Source of the DNA: Fictibacillus phosphorivorans
Lineage (GTDB): Bacteria > Bacillota > Bacilli > Bacillales > Fictibacillaceae
Direction of reading: 5' to 3'
Length of the DNA stretch: 64,000 bases
Assembly: GCF_023715845.1 (NCBI RefSeq)
Contig: NZ_JAMBOR010000005.1
Location: 62,001 to 126,000 of the forward strand
Part shown: one piece after another, positions 16,173-24,781 of the stretch
Layout of the letters: each line of letters opens with the position of its first letter
How positions within the stretch are numbered: position 1 is the first letter of the stretch
Made by a program: the position numbers and the translations under genes
The notes under the pieces: model-generated
The model's database searches: none
The model's input: the letters and a program-made list of their open reading frames with translations, nothing else
What the model was told of the DNA's origin: nothing

Positions 16173-18593
16173 TTACTTACTAATTTTGATCAATCCTGCA
16201 GAGTTATCTGAAGCTTCTCCGATGATCGTGAACTTCAAGCCGTACTTCGGAAGTTTCTTACCAGCATCATCAATGACACCATCTGGTAGACTGCCGTTGT
16301 AATCTTTGTTATCTATATACGTTACAGAGTCGTTAAATACAGGTACACCATTTTGTGATTTGTAATCAAAGATTCCGCGGCTTGGTGAATTGACATACCA
16401 GCTCGGTGTTTTATCAAATGAGAATGCTGCATCCGCAATTTGATAACGAGTAGAATTCTCTACCGTTGGCAGGCCATCCTTCGTTCCTACGATAGCTTTA
16501 GGGTGAGAGTCAACTACTCCGATAAAGCCTTCACCCGGATGGATACCCGTCCAGTTGTCTGTGAAGCTGTCATCGCCATACCATACAACCATTCCTGTGT
16601 TGTATTTAACGCCACGGCTTGATTGAAGGGCTTTGTCAGAGCCTGCTGTATTTCTCCACTCGATGTAATAATAGTGGTCAGCAAATGATATACCGTTGGA
16701 AACGATGAAATGATTTAATTTGAATTTCGGTGATCCTTCTGCATCATCAGAGAACACAACTACTCCATCCGCTGTAAGTTGAGCATTATCAAGAGCAAAT
16801 CCTTCTGGCGCAAGTCCACCATCTGTTTGATAATCAAAAACCAATTTCACTTTCTTACCTTTAAATTCACTTAAATCATACGATTTATCAACCCAATTGC
16901 CCTCGGTTGTGTACTGTATTTTTTTTGTTGCCGTCCATCCAAGTCTTTCAATTTCTTTAAGGATATTTCCACTTTGATCTTGTACATAGACGGATAACTT
17001 ATCGTATTCTCCGCCATTTTCGATTTCATAGTTAGCTTTGTACGTGAACGTTGCCGAAGTTTTGTTGGTAAGATCAAATAAAGGAGATTCCATACTTGTA
17101 TGAAGGTTATCGCCCTTCGTACTGTAATAGTATTTCTCGCCAAACGCCGGTTGAATCTTGCTTTCTACTTCTTTTTGTGGAAGATTTACCTTAACTAATC
17201 CTGGGTTTTTCGATTTTGTTACAGATTGGTCCACTTTCACTAATGTGCCGGATGCTGTTATGTCTTTTAAGTCGATTTCAGTCATGTTTGCCCAGTTTCC
17301 ACCCATTACTTTTTGGAAGTATTCTTTATTCTGAGGGGAGAAACTCGTTGGCTCCGTTCCTGCTATCCTACCGTTCCAGCTTCCACCACTCATGATCGAC
17401 CAAGATTCAACAGGTTCGCCGTCACCTGAGTATTGTGTGTCATACTCGTCTGGAAGCCCTAGATCATGTCCGTATTCATGTGCAAAGACACCGACTGCTC
17501 CATCTTCTGGCTCAATGGTATAATCATATGCACCCATTTTCCCGCCCCAGTAAGGTACATCTGTTTGTGTACCTGGGACTGGGAATACACCGTCTAATAC
17601 CCAACGGTGAGACCAAATCGCATCAGCACCTAACGCTCCACCGCCGGCTTCTTGCCCAACACCTGCATGGATGACCATCAAGTGGTCGACTAAGCCGTCA
17701 GGTTCGTTCAAATTTCCGTCGCCATCCAAATCATAAATATCCAGTTGGTCAAACTCCGCTAAGTTTACACCATCTGCCACAGCAGCCTTAAGGGCATCTT
17801 TTACAAAATCACGCGGTCCTAATGGATTTCGATTATCATGCCCTGATGCTGCATCATCACCATAATCTTTAGCTTTTCCCGGAACAGTAACCCAGTTCGT
17901 TACATGGCCATCAACCGTATAACTGCCTCCGGATTGTTCTTCGTAATATTGCTTAAATGTTTTTACCTTTGTTCCATCGAACAATTCAAAATCTTCATCG
18001 CCAAACAACATCTTTTCATAGTGTTCTCGGCTGAAGTCATCCGAGTACATGTAGCCTTCTTCTTGTTCGATGTTGTTGTGGCTGAAGTCTGAGAACTCAG
18101 CTAAAAGCACGAGTACCTTATCTGTACGTACGTCGCCTTTATACTTTACGGGCTTTGCAGGATCTACGTTCATAAATCCGCTGCCTGTTGTTAAGGTTTG
18201 CGTGTTGTTTAGTTTTTTAGATAGCTTTTCTTTTTGTTTTTTCAAGAATGCTCTCGATTGTTTTGAAATTTCCTTTGCCTGCTGATCTTTCGTTTCTGCT
18301 GTTCCCGCTGGTTTTTGATTTTTGAGTTCAATGTACTTTTTAACCGCTTTTTCGGTTTCTGTACTTGAAGCATTTTTTGCAATGATCCCCTGCTCCTTAA
18401 GTGCTTTTGCCAAACGATCTTGATCTACTAAGTGCATGTCAATCGGTGCGGATTCTAAGATGGCGGATGTTTTTGAGTAGGAGTTCTCTAACGGCATCGC
18501 TTTATTCGTAGAAAAAGCGGACGGTGCCAGAAGACTCATAGAAATCCCTGTCAGCATTAAGGAAGTGCCGAGCTTTTTACTCCATTTTCCCAT
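16173..18593 (-). CDS. inhA: Immune inhibitor A-type secreted M6 metalloprotease
   Basis: 806 residues with signal peptide ([20 protein letters not shown]) and a propeptide. The zinc site is [16 protein letters not shown] (HExxH with downstream Asp/Glu), followed by the C-terminal MAM-like and beta domains typical of InhA ([12 protein letters not shown] region). Length fits the family. InhA proteases degrade host antimicrobial and matrix proteins and also process the producer's own secretome. AGGAGG lies seven bases before ATG 18593. SinR-type boxes cover the likely promoter at 18670-18697, and the gene lies between two matrix operons. Confidence 0.92.
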   Translation of the reverse strand: MGKWSKKLGTSLMLTGISMSLLAPSAFSTNKAMPLENSYSKTSAILESAPIDMHLVDQDRLAKALKEQGIIAKNASSTETEKAVKKYIELKNQKPAGTAETKDQQAKEISKQSRAFLKKQKEKLSKKLNNTQTLTTGSGFMNVDPAKPVKYKGDVRTDKVLVLLAEFSDFSHNNIEQEEGYMYSDDFSREHYEKMLFGDEDFELFDGTKVKTFKQYYEEQSGGSYTVDGHVTNWVTVPGKAKDYGDDAASGHDNRNPLGPRDFVKDALKAAVADGVNLAEFDQLDIYDLDGDGNLNEPDGLVDHLMVIHAGVGQEAGGGALGADAIWSHRWVLDGVFPVPGTQTDVPYWGGKMGAYDYTIEPEDGAVGVFAHEYGHDLGLPDEYDTQYSGDGEPVESWSIMSGGSWNGRIAGTEPTSFSPQNKEYFQKVMGGNWANMTEIDLKDITASGTLVKVDQSVTKSKNPGLVKVNLPQKEVESKIQPAFGEKYYYSTKGDNLHTSMESPLFDLTNKTSATFTYKANYEIENGGEYDKLSVYVQDQSGNILKEIERLGWTATKKIQYTTEGNWVDKSYDLSEFKGKKVKLVFDYQTDGGLAPEGFALDNAQLTADGVVVFSDDAEGSPKFKLNHFIVSNGISFADHYYYIEWRNTAGSDKALQSSRGVKYNTGMVVWYGDDSFTDNWTGIHPGEGFIGVVDSHPKAIVGTKDGLPTVENSTRYQIADAAFSFDKTPSWYVNSPSRGIFDYKSQNGVPVFNDSVTYIDNKDYNGSLPDGVIDDAGKKLPKYGLKFTIIGEASDNSAGLIKISK

Positions 18594-18669
18594 TTCTTCT
18601 CCTCCTGTTTTCCCTTGTAATAGGTTCCCTGCACGACAAAAAGTAGCTCTTCATCATCTCCTTATGTAA

Positions 18670-18697
18670 GTTCATTATATAGAACAATAAGTTCTAT
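18670..18697. promoter_or_regulatory. SinR-type operator over the inhA promoter
   Basis: GTTCATTATATAGAAC at 18670-18685 and GTTCTAT at 18691-18697 form overlapping inverted half sites. A minus-strand TATAAT (18679-18674) lies inside the first, giving a likely inhA -10 box. Confidence 0.65.
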
Positions 18698-18766
18698 AAT
18701 TAGAATAATACGAAAATAGCAAACTTTTGTAAAGAAGAAATTACCATTTTAGAGAAAAGATGTATC

Positions 18767-18782
18767 GTACTTTATAAAGAAC
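18767..18782. promoter_or_regulatory. SinR-type operator in the inhA / sipW divergent region
   Basis: GTACTTTATAAAGAAC differs by one base from a perfect GTTCTTT dyad. It is about equally placed to act on either divergent unit. Confidence 0.6.
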
Positions 18783-18905
18783 AACAAAGTTTCTTACATA
18801 TCGAATAAGAAAATCGATTAGTATCATTTTTTAGCAGGAATTTGGTAGCGAAATCCGTTTTTACTAGATTTTGTTGAGAATTGTCGACAAAATAAACAAC
18901 AAAAT

Positions 18906-18976
18906 GTTCGTTATATAGGTTGACATGTTTTGTGTCGTCGTGTAAATTGATAACCATAAAGTGCTTTATAACGAAC
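18906..18976 (+). promoter_or_regulatory. Promoter of the second sipW operon framed by SinR-type sites
   Basis: TTGACA (18920-18925), a 17-nt spacer and TAAATT (18943-18948) make a good sigma-A promoter. GTTCGTTATA at 18906 lies just upstream and GTGCTTTATAACGAAC at 18961-18976 just downstream, so the two outer halves are exact inverted copies (GTTCGTTATA and TATAACGAAC) bracketing the promoter. Confidence 0.7.
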
Positions 18977-18991
18977 AAAGGATGTGTTAGA

Positions 18992-19525
18992 ATGCACAAA
19001 CGTATTTTCAAAATCTTAACTAGCATCATGATGTTCGTCATGGTAGTTAGTATTGGCTTTCTTTTATATACCAGTTACCAAGCTAGTAAAAATCCTGATC
19101 AGATCCCTTCTATTTTTGGGTACAAACCGTTAACCGTCCTTTCAAACAGTATGCAGCCGGCTTTTACTGCAGGAGATTTGGTTCTTGTAAAAGAGAAGCC
19201 AGCCTCTGAAATTGCAGTAAATGATGTGATTACTTTTAAAAAAAGCGATAGAAAATTGATTACTCATAGAGTGATAGGAAAAATGAAAAATGGTTTCGTC
19301 ACAAAAGGAGATAGCAACAATGTAAAAGATTCAGAGATTGTTGCAGCCGAGAATGTAATAGGAACCCATGTTTTCACCATTCCAAAGGCTGGATATGTAT
19401 CTAAGTTTGTCAGCAGTCCTTGGGGAATCACGCTATTAATCTTAATTCCGCTTCTAAGTTATTTGCTCCTAGAAATCTATGATCTTCTTTCAAGGGTTCT
19501 ATCTAGAAAAGAAAAAGCTGTTTAA
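18992..19525 (+). CDS. sipW: Second SipW-class signal peptidase
   Basis: ATG 18992 follows AAAGGATG; the longer frame from 18920 would start inside the promoter. The 177-residue protein has an N-terminal membrane segment, the catalytic serine in LSNSMQPAF (Ser53), the ER-type histidine in LITHRV (His92) and the GDSNN box, then a C-terminal membrane segment. Sequence differs clearly from the 13640 copy, so this is an old paralogue and not a fresh duplication. It heads an operon with two candidate substrates (19625 and 20411). Confidence 0.92.
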   Translation: MHKRIFKILTSIMMFVMVVSIGFLLYTSYQASKNPDQIPSIFGYKPLTVLSNSMQPAFTAGDLVLVKEKPASEIAVNDVITFKKSDRKLITHRVIGKMKNGFVTKGDSNNVKDSEIVAAENVIGTHVFTIPKAGYVSKFVSSPWGITLLILIPLLSYLLLEIYDLLSRVLSRKEKAV

Positions 19526-19624
19526 CATTCTGATCCATTTTAGGAGGTGGGGCTATTCAGTTAGTTGATAGGGACTGTTACATAGTTATCGTTAAAAAAA
19601 TAAAAAATACTGGAGGCTATTAAA

Positions 19625-20323
19625 ATGAAAGTAGCAAAAAAAGCGTTATTAGGAACGGCACTAGCTGGAGCTTTGGTTGTATCTGCAGGTTTTGGAACTT
19701 ATTCATGGTTTACGGATGTAAAGTCCGCGAATGCAACAATTGATGGCGGTACATTGTCACTAGGAATGGATACGAAGCTGTTTACTCATGAAAACTTTGC
19801 TCCATCTCAAATGTTAGTAAGTGAGTTCAAAAAAATTGACAATACGGGTAGCTTGAATCAAATCTTAAGGGCCACCTACACACATTCAGTAGATAAGGCT
19901 CCAGTTAATAAATATAAAGTAGGATACATGGCGATCAAATATGCAGAAAGACCAAATGAAACCATCTTAAAAGATATGGTAATGGATTATCAAAACAACT
20001 TTGATAAAGGTGTAACAAATCCCGTAGTTCCAAAAGCAGCAAAATCAGCTACAAGCTTTGAAGTAGAAGGCGGAATGCTATCAGATGAGCAAACAAGTGC
20101 ATTGAAAGCTCAGGCGTCTAACAATGAGAAGACCATTAATTTTGGTGAAGGGAAGTTCTGGAAACTTAGAAATAACCAAAACATTGAAATTATGTTCTTT
20201 GTAAAACTTCTTGACAGTGCGGGTAACGAGTATCAAGGTGCACACTATGATGCCCAATTCAAAGTGGAAGCGAAGCAAACAGATGATGGAGCGAAGTTCG
20301 GTCCAGAAGCTGGTACAAATTAA
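19625..20323 (+). CDS. tasA: TasA-like fibre protein of the second matrix operon
   Basis: 232 residues. Signal peptide ALVVSAGFGTYSWFTDVKSA has the Y-S-W-F-T-D context of SipW substrates; the mature part includes GGTLSLGMDTKLF, FAPSQMLVSEFKKIDN and a late beta strand, as in TasA/CalY. Compared with CalY it has a divergent, lysine-rich body, so the two fibre proteins probably do not copolymerise freely, though this is inference. It lies 99 bp after sipW with ribosome site TGGAGG. A weak terminator after it (20346) would keep it in excess over downstream genes. Confidence 0.85.
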   Translation: MKVAKKALLGTALAGALVVSAGFGTYSWFTDVKSANATIDGGTLSLGMDTKLFTHENFAPSQMLVSEFKKIDNTGSLNQILRATYTHSVDKAPVNKYKVGYMAIKYAERPNETILKDMVMDYQNNFDKGVTNPVVPKAAKSATSFEVEGGMLSDEQTSALKAQASNNEKTINFGEGKFWKLRNNQNIEIMFFVKLLDSAGNEYQGAHYDAQFKVEAKQTDDGAKFGPEAGTN

Positions 20324-20345
20324 TCTGAATAATAGAAGAGACGGG

Positions 20346-20375
20346 CAGTCGATTTGGTCGGCTGTCTTTTCTTTC
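20346..20375 (+). terminator. Weak terminator or attenuator between tasA-like and tapA-like genes
   Basis: CAGTCGA (20346-20352) pairs with TCGGCTG (20358-20364), followed by TCTTTTCTTT. Partial readthrough would lower expression of the minor components. Confidence 0.5.
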
Positions 20376-20410
20376 AAGTAGTCGTATAGGAAAAGCAGGA
20401 GGTGGGTTGG

Positions 20411-21100
20411 TTGAAACACATATGGGAACGAAGAAAAACAAGGCATGTGATTTTTCCTATGATCATGATGATCTATTGCTTACTCTTTATGAGTTCGAGG
20501 TATGATACGTTCGCTTGGTTTACAGCAGAAGCAAATGCAGAGGGAAGAATCACGAACGCCACGACTGCGGATCTAGTGAATATTCGTCTGGGTGAGGTTA
20601 TGTATTTGGACAACTGTCAGGTAGAAAGCAGTGTGAAAATCACAAATATATCGAACATCAAGATCCCCATTCAATTAGTTCTATTAAATGATCGTACATA
20701 TACGAAATCAAACGTTCTAAAACCTGGTCAATCTCTAATAAGCGAGACAATAGAAAGTAATTTTACGTCCACATGCGAATCAACAGAGATTAAATATCAA
20801 CTCGTTGGTTTTCAAGGTTATATCGACGAAGAGATTGTCATCCCATTAGATCCTTCAAAAATGATTAAACCCGCCGAAGTGCCTGAGGAAGAAGTGGATG
20901 AAGATAACCAGACTAGGGAACCAAAAGAAGAGCAGGAGTTAGATGTAACGGAGGAAGTGCCAGCACAACCTACACAGCCAGGAACACCCGAACAAACGCA
21001 ACCTGAAGTGAGTACTCCAGAAGCTCTAGCTGTTCCTGCACCAACTACACCCATTGAAGAGCCGGCACCTGACCAACAAACGAACACAGAAGCACCTTGA
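20411..21100 (+). CDS. TapA-like minor matrix component with SipW-type signal peptide
   Basis: TTG 20411 is eight bases after AGGAGG (20397-20402); the GTG at 20402 overlaps that site and cannot be used. The 229-residue protein has a basic start, a hydrophobic segment and DTFAWFTAEANAEGRI, a SipW-type cleavage context. A compact beta domain with two cysteines (DNC and STCES) follows, then from about residue 155 a Pro/Glu/Thr-rich, probably disordered tail. Position and architecture recall TapA, the assembly partner of TasA, but there is no close sequence identity I can assert. It has no LPXTG motif. Confidence 0.6.
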   Translation: MKHIWERRKTRHVIFPMIMMIYCLLFMSSRYDTFAWFTAEANAEGRITNATTADLVNIRLGEVMYLDNCQVESSVKITNISNIKIPIQLVLLNDRTYTKSNVLKPGQSLISETIESNFTSTCESTEIKYQLVGFQGYIDEEIVIPLDPSKMIKPAEVPEEEVDEDNQTREPKEEQELDVTEEVPAQPTQPGTPEQTQPEVSTPEALAVPAPTTPIEEPAPDQQTNTEAP

Positions 21101-21114
21101 AAAGAGGATCGGTA

Positions 21115-21741
21115 ATGAAGTGGCTGGCTTACGTGTTGATCGCAGCAGGGATTACGACCATGTTGTATCCGAAAGCCAAAAGTATGTACTACACGTATCA
21201 AGAGGCAAAGTTGCTGGAGAACTGGGATTCTGCTTCAGCAAATTCTCTCATTCAAGAAAGTTCTCAACAGCTGGATGATGTTTTTTCTGAAAAACACAGA
21301 CCTCGTAAAGTAGATGATTCCAAAATAGAAAAAAGCTCAATTATCGGTAAACTCTCCATTACTAAAATTGATTTAACCATTCCGATCATGGAAGGTGCGT
21401 CACAGGCGAATTTAAAAGTAGCCGCAGGGCACCTGAAAGGAACATCACCATTAGGCGGGACGGGTAACGCCGCTATTGCGGCCCATCGAAGCTACACGTA
21501 CGGAAAACAATTCAATCGGCTTCCGGAAGTGGAGACGGGTGATCTCATTCAGGTCGAAACGACTAAAAAAATCCTTACTTACAAAGTTACAGAAAAGCTA
21601 CTCGTATTACCTACTGATCTATCTGTTCTTCAAAACACAGATAAGGAAAGTATCATTACGCTAATCACTTGCCATCCGATGAAGAATCCAACGCACCGTT
21701 ATATTGTTAGAGCTGTTCTGTCTAAAGAGGAGGTTTTTTGA
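21115..21741 (+). CDS. Class D-type sortase
   Basis: ATG 21115 follows AGAGGAT; an in-frame TTG at 21097 overlaps the previous stop. The 208-residue protein has an N-terminal membrane anchor (YVLIAAGITTMLYP) and the sortase fold with IIGKLSITKIDLTIPI, the catalytic histidine in AIAAHRS, cysteine in LITCHP and arginine in HRYIVRA. Sortases join LPXTG proteins to peptidoglycan or to each other. Inside a sipW-tasA operon it could anchor the fibre, and its only visible LPXTG substrate is the LPQTG protein at 15022 in the sister operon. Confidence 0.88.
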   Translation: MKWLAYVLIAAGITTMLYPKAKSMYYTYQEAKLLENWDSASANSLIQESSQQLDDVFSEKHRPRKVDDSKIEKSSIIGKLSITKIDLTIPIMEGASQANLKVAAGHLKGTSPLGGTGNAAIAAHRSYTYGKQFNRLPEVETGDLIQVETTKKILTYKVTEKLLVLPTDLSVLQNTDKESIITLITCHPMKNPTHRYIVRAVLSKEEVF

Positions 21742-21756
21742 GCAAAGGAAGTTGTT

Positions 21757-22089
21757 ATGATGCACAAGAAAATAGGAATGCAAATCAAAAAATACAGACT
21801 TCAAAATCATAATAGTTTATCAAAGCTCGCTGCCGTAGCTGGTATATCAAAAAGTTACTTGAGCAGTATTGAAAATCATGAAACCAACCCATCTGCGCAA
21901 ATGATTCAAAAAATAGCCAAGGCTTTGGATGTTCCTGTGGAAAATTTATTAAACACAAAAGAGGAATCACTAGATCCTGAATGGATAGAACTAGTCTCGC
22001 AAGCGAAAGAGATGGGCATCGATCAAGAAAACATTCGAGACTTTTTAGCCTATGAAGCATGGAAACGTTCCGAAAAGGAAGGAGTTTAG
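21757..22089 (+). CDS. sinR: SinR-type repressor (copy 1), last intact gene of the second matrix operon
   Basis: 110 residues; ATG 21757 or 21760 after AAAGGAAG. An HTH_3/Xre domain (LSKLAAVAGISKSYLSSIEN) is followed by a C-terminal SinI/SinR dimerisation helix pair with LDPEWIELVSQAKEMG. This is the full SinR plan: DNA binding plus the surface on which SinI acts. It lies 15 bp after the sortase gene, so it is transcribed with the operon whose promoter carries SinR-type sites, which implies negative autoregulation. It is not next to any sinI. Confidence 0.88.
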   Translation: MMHKKIGMQIKKYRLQNHNSLSKLAAVAGISKSYLSSIENHETNPSAQMIQKIAKALDVPVENLLNTKEESLDPEWIELVSQAKEMGIDQENIRDFLAYEAWKRSEKEGV

Positions 22090-22091
22090 AT

Positions 22092-22325
22092 GTGATCCGG
22101 TTAGGCAACGGTGTGTACATCTGCCATTTGAACGGCAATATGCTGAAGGTCGTATATCTATGTAACAACGAATGTAATATTTATCTGGGAGACGAATACT
22201 AAGGTCGATCCGCTTTTGAATACGTAAAAAAGAAACTGAACCAAATGGAAAAAAGGTGGGACACGTCAAAACTGATACACGATAAATATCGGGAGTTTCA
22301 GCGGGAAACAGATGACTCCATCTAA
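22092..22325 (+). pseudogene. Broken copy of the small SinR-associated protein seen intact at 57491
   Basis: GTG 22092, seven bases after GAAGGAG, opens a frame that reads ICHLNGNMLKVVYLCNN and later FEYVKKKLNQMEKRW, matching CYLNGHRIKIVYKGNN and FDYVKKKLNQFEKTW of the 57491 protein. A TAA at 22200-22202 interrupts it where the intact copy has a glutamine, so a single CAA to TAA change would suffice. The frame otherwise stays open to TAA 22323. It lies two bases after sinR, in the same operon. Confidence 0.8.
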
Positions 22326-22326
22326 T

Positions 22327-22366
22327 AAAGAAGCTAATCGATCGCTTGATTAGCTTCTTTATTTTC
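22327..22366 (+). terminator. Terminator of the second matrix operon
   Basis: AAAGAAGCTAATC (22327-22339) pairs perfectly with GATTAGCTTCTTT (22348-22360), followed by ATTTTCC. Confidence 0.9.
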
Positions 22367-22416
22367 CTTTTAAAGAGACAAAATGTAACAATTTTTGAGT
22401 TTTTAAAATAAACAGG

Positions 22417-22444
22417 TTGTAAAATTCAGATAATTTCGTATAAT
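22417..22444 (+). promoter_or_regulatory. Promoter of the ABC transporter operon
   Basis: TTGTAA (22417-22422), 16-nt spacer and TATAAT (22439-22444). Transcription would start near 22450, ahead of the leader hairpin. Confidence 0.65.
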
Positions 22445-22477
22445 AAAGGTAATCGAATATGAACGGGAAGAGACATT

Positions 22478-22550
22478 GAGAAGAAACCCAATTTGTAAGA
22501 CCCTTATTTTGTAAGGGCTTACATTGGCGTGTCTTCTCTTTTTCTTTTTT
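22478..22550 (+). terminator. Leader terminator, candidate GlpP antitermination target
   Basis: Between promoter and start codon lies a long hairpin: GAGAAGA (22478-22484) pairs with TCTTCTC (22532-22538), and inside it CCAA/TTGG, TGTAAG/CTTACA and CCCTTA/TAAGGG pair around a TTTTG loop. A TTTTTCTTTTTT run follows. Such a terminator in a 5' leader needs antitermination for expression. A GlpP-type antiterminator is encoded 5 kb downstream; in Bacillus subtilis GlpP acts on leader terminators of glp operons. Confidence 0.75.
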
Positions 22551-22593
22551 CGCATCGAATCGATTCTATTATATGAAATAGGGGGTTGGAACG

Positions 22594-23628
22594 ATGAAAA
22601 GACATTTTTCAATTTTTACTTCTTTAATTTTACTGATGAGTATCCTCTTGCTTACAGCTTGTGCAGGAGATCAAGGTTCTGGGGACGGGGATAAGTCCGG
22701 TCAAATCACGTTTTACTCACCAGAAACGCCTGACATGACGAAGGAACTCGGACAAAAGTTTGAAGAACTGCATGGCGGATCCGTTAATGTTCAGTATGCA
22801 GGTACGAACGTTCTTGTAAACCGTATGATGGCTGAAAAAGATAACCCGCAAGGTGATGTTTGGTACGGTGGCGGCGGAATCCTTCCATTTGAAGCTGCTG
22901 CAGACAAAGGAATTATCGGTGCTTATGTACCAGACTTTGCAAAGGATTGGGACACCGTTGAAAACGGGATTAAAGTAAAACACCAAGATGGTAAATATGT
23001 AGGTGTTGAAATTTTCGTACTTGGATTTGCCTACAATACTGACCTTGTGAAAGCAGAAGAAGCACCAAAGACGTGGGATGACCTTCTAGATCCGAAGTGG
23101 AAAGGAAAGATTCAGTTCTCAAACCCGGCAGCATCTGGTACCTCAACACTTATGGTGTTAAATCAGATGATGCAGCGTGGCGAGGCGGAAGGATGGGAGT
23201 ACTTTAAGAAACTTGTAGATCAAGCGAACTCCATGCCGGATTCAGGTTCTGCTCCGACAAAAGCCGTTTCAATGGGTGAAGCGCACATCGGTGTTGGTTT
23301 TGACTTCATGGCTTATGAGCAAAAAGCAAAGGGCGAGAGTGTAGACTTCGTGGTTCCGGATAAGACACCGATCCTAGTAAACCCGGCATCTCTCGTTGAA
23401 AACGGTCCGAACCCTAAAGGCGGTAAGAAGTTGATCGATTTCTTACTCTCAAAAGAAGGACAGCAGATTTTAGCAAACTGGTACCATATCCCGATCAACC
23501 CTGATGTAGAATCGAAGACTCCTCTTACACTTGAAAAGGTAAAACCCCTTGCCGTTGATCTTGATATCGACTGGGTGAATGAGAACTACGACCGTGTAAG
23601 AAACGAGTGGAAAGAGAAATTTCAGTAA
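22594..23628 (+). CDS. ABC transporter substrate-binding lipoprotein (iron/aminoethylphosphonate/polyamine superfamily)
   Basis: 344 residues. A lipobox LLLTACAG gives a lipid-anchored protein after cleavage before Cys. The type II binding-protein fold shows ITFYSPETPDMTKELGQKFE, DVWYGGGG and AASGTSTLMVLNQMM. This group binds Fe(III), 2-aminoethylphosphonate, thiamine or organophosphates. With a GlpP gene, a HAD phosphatase and a GDPD nearby, and a GlpP-like leader, a glycerol-phosphate or glycerophosphodiester ligand is a reasonable inference, but it is not shown by residues. Confidence 0.8.
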   Translation: MKRHFSIFTSLILLMSILLLTACAGDQGSGDGDKSGQITFYSPETPDMTKELGQKFEELHGGSVNVQYAGTNVLVNRMMAEKDNPQGDVWYGGGGILPFEAAADKGIIGAYVPDFAKDWDTVENGIKVKHQDGKYVGVEIFVLGFAYNTDLVKAEEAPKTWDDLLDPKWKGKIQFSNPAASGTSTLMVLNQMMQRGEAEGWEYFKKLVDQANSMPDSGSAPTKAVSMGEAHIGVGFDFMAYEQKAKGESVDFVVPDKTPILVNPASLVENGPNPKGGKKLIDFLLSKEGQQILANWYHIPINPDVESKTPLTLEKVKPLAVDLDIDWVNENYDRVRNEWKEKFQ

Positions 23629-23650
23629 AATACATTAGGGGTGGTTGAGT

Positions 23651-24781
23651 ATGGGTTCAGTTAAGATTTCACAACTTACTAAAGAGTTTTCTGGTGTTCA
23701 GGCCCTGAATAACGTAAACCTTGATATCCAAGAGGGCGAGTTCTTCGCTCTACTTGGACCATCAGGGTGTGGGAAGACAACAACGATGCGTTGTATTGCA
23801 GGATTCGAACAGCCGACATCAGGAACGATTCACATCGGAGAGACAAAAGTAAACCATATTCCTCCGAATAGAAGAAACTGCGGAATGGTATTTCAGAGCT
23901 ATGCCCTTTTTCCGCACATGAACGTATTTGAAAATGTAGCTTACAGTTTAAACATTAAACAATTAAATGCAGGCAATCTTGCAACAAAACTGCCCATCTA
24001 CTTAAGACTGCTCAACCGAAAACTAGGAAAATATCCAAAAGCGATCGAGCAGAAGGTGATGGAAATCCTAGAGTACGTTGAGTTAGATAAGCATGCAACG
24101 CGACTGACGAGCGAATTATCAGGTGGACAGCAGCAGCGTGTTGCTCTGGCACGAGCACTTGTCATGGAACCTGCCGTCCTGCTCATGGATGAACCGTTAT
24201 CGAACCTAGACCAAAAACTTCGTCACTCGATGCGCAATACGATCCGACGCATCCAGCAGGATCTTGGCATTACCACCATCTTCGTCACACATGATCAGGA
24301 AGAAGCGATGAGCATGGCGGATCGGGTCGCGGTTATGGATCAGGGAGAAGTAAAACAGATCGGGACACCGATTGAGCTTTATAGCAGGCCTTCTACACCG
24401 TTTATCGCGAATTTTGTTGGTACATCGAACGTGTTAAAAGGAGAAGTGGTGGGGCAGGAAAACGGACATTCCATCGTGAAAGGGCATGGCTTTTTACTTA
24501 AATCTATGAACCATGTTGAGAAAAACGATGTAAACGTCATCATCCGTCCTGAAAACATTAAAGCGTTTAAACCTGGAACGATAAGTGAAGATCAGCTGAC
24601 CAACATCATCGAGGGGAAAGTTCTTGTTTCAACATACCTCGGTTCCATCGTACGTTATGACATTCAAGTAGAGGAATACCAGCTTGTTGTTGATACGACA
24701 TTTGTACCGGGTGAAGCCATTCTGACAGAAGGAGAGAAGGTTCAGTTAACGATCGATCCTGAAAGGGTGTTGTTAATATGA
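23651..24781 (+). CDS. ABC transporter ATP-binding protein
   Basis: ATG 23651 is six bases after GGGGTGG; a TTG at 23645 is less likely. The 376-residue protein has Walker A GPSGCGKTT, Q-loop MVFQSYALFPHM, signature LSGGQQQRV, Walker B LLMDEPLSNLD and the H-loop VFVTHDQEE, then a C-terminal TOBE-like regulatory domain (MalK/PotA plan). An insertion of about 20 residues between the Q-loop and signature (NAGNLATKLPIYLRLLNRKL) is longer than usual. It overlaps the permease gene by four bases. Confidence 0.9.
   Translation: MGSVKISQLTKEFSGVQALNNVNLDIQEGEFFALLGPSGCGKTTTMRCIAGFEQPTSGTIHIGETKVNHIPPNRRNCGMVFQSYALFPHMNVFENVAYSLNIKQLNAGNLATKLPIYLRLLNRKLGKYPKAIEQKVMEILEYVELDKHATRLTSELSGGQQQRVALARALVMEPAVLLMDEPLSNLDQKLRHSMRNTIRRIQQDLGITTIFVTHDQEEAMSMADRVAVMDQGEVKQIGTPIELYSRPSTPFIANFVGTSNVLKGEVVGQENGHSIVKGHGFLLKSMNHVEKNDVNVIIRPENIKAFKPGTISEDQLTNIIEGKVLVSTYLGSIVRYDIQVEEYQLVVDTTFVPGEAILTEGEKVQLTIDPERVLLI

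Noticed and set aside
18920..18991. N-terminal extension of the second SipW
   Set aside because: The extra codons overlap the -35, -10 and operator; ATG 18992 has its own ribosome site.
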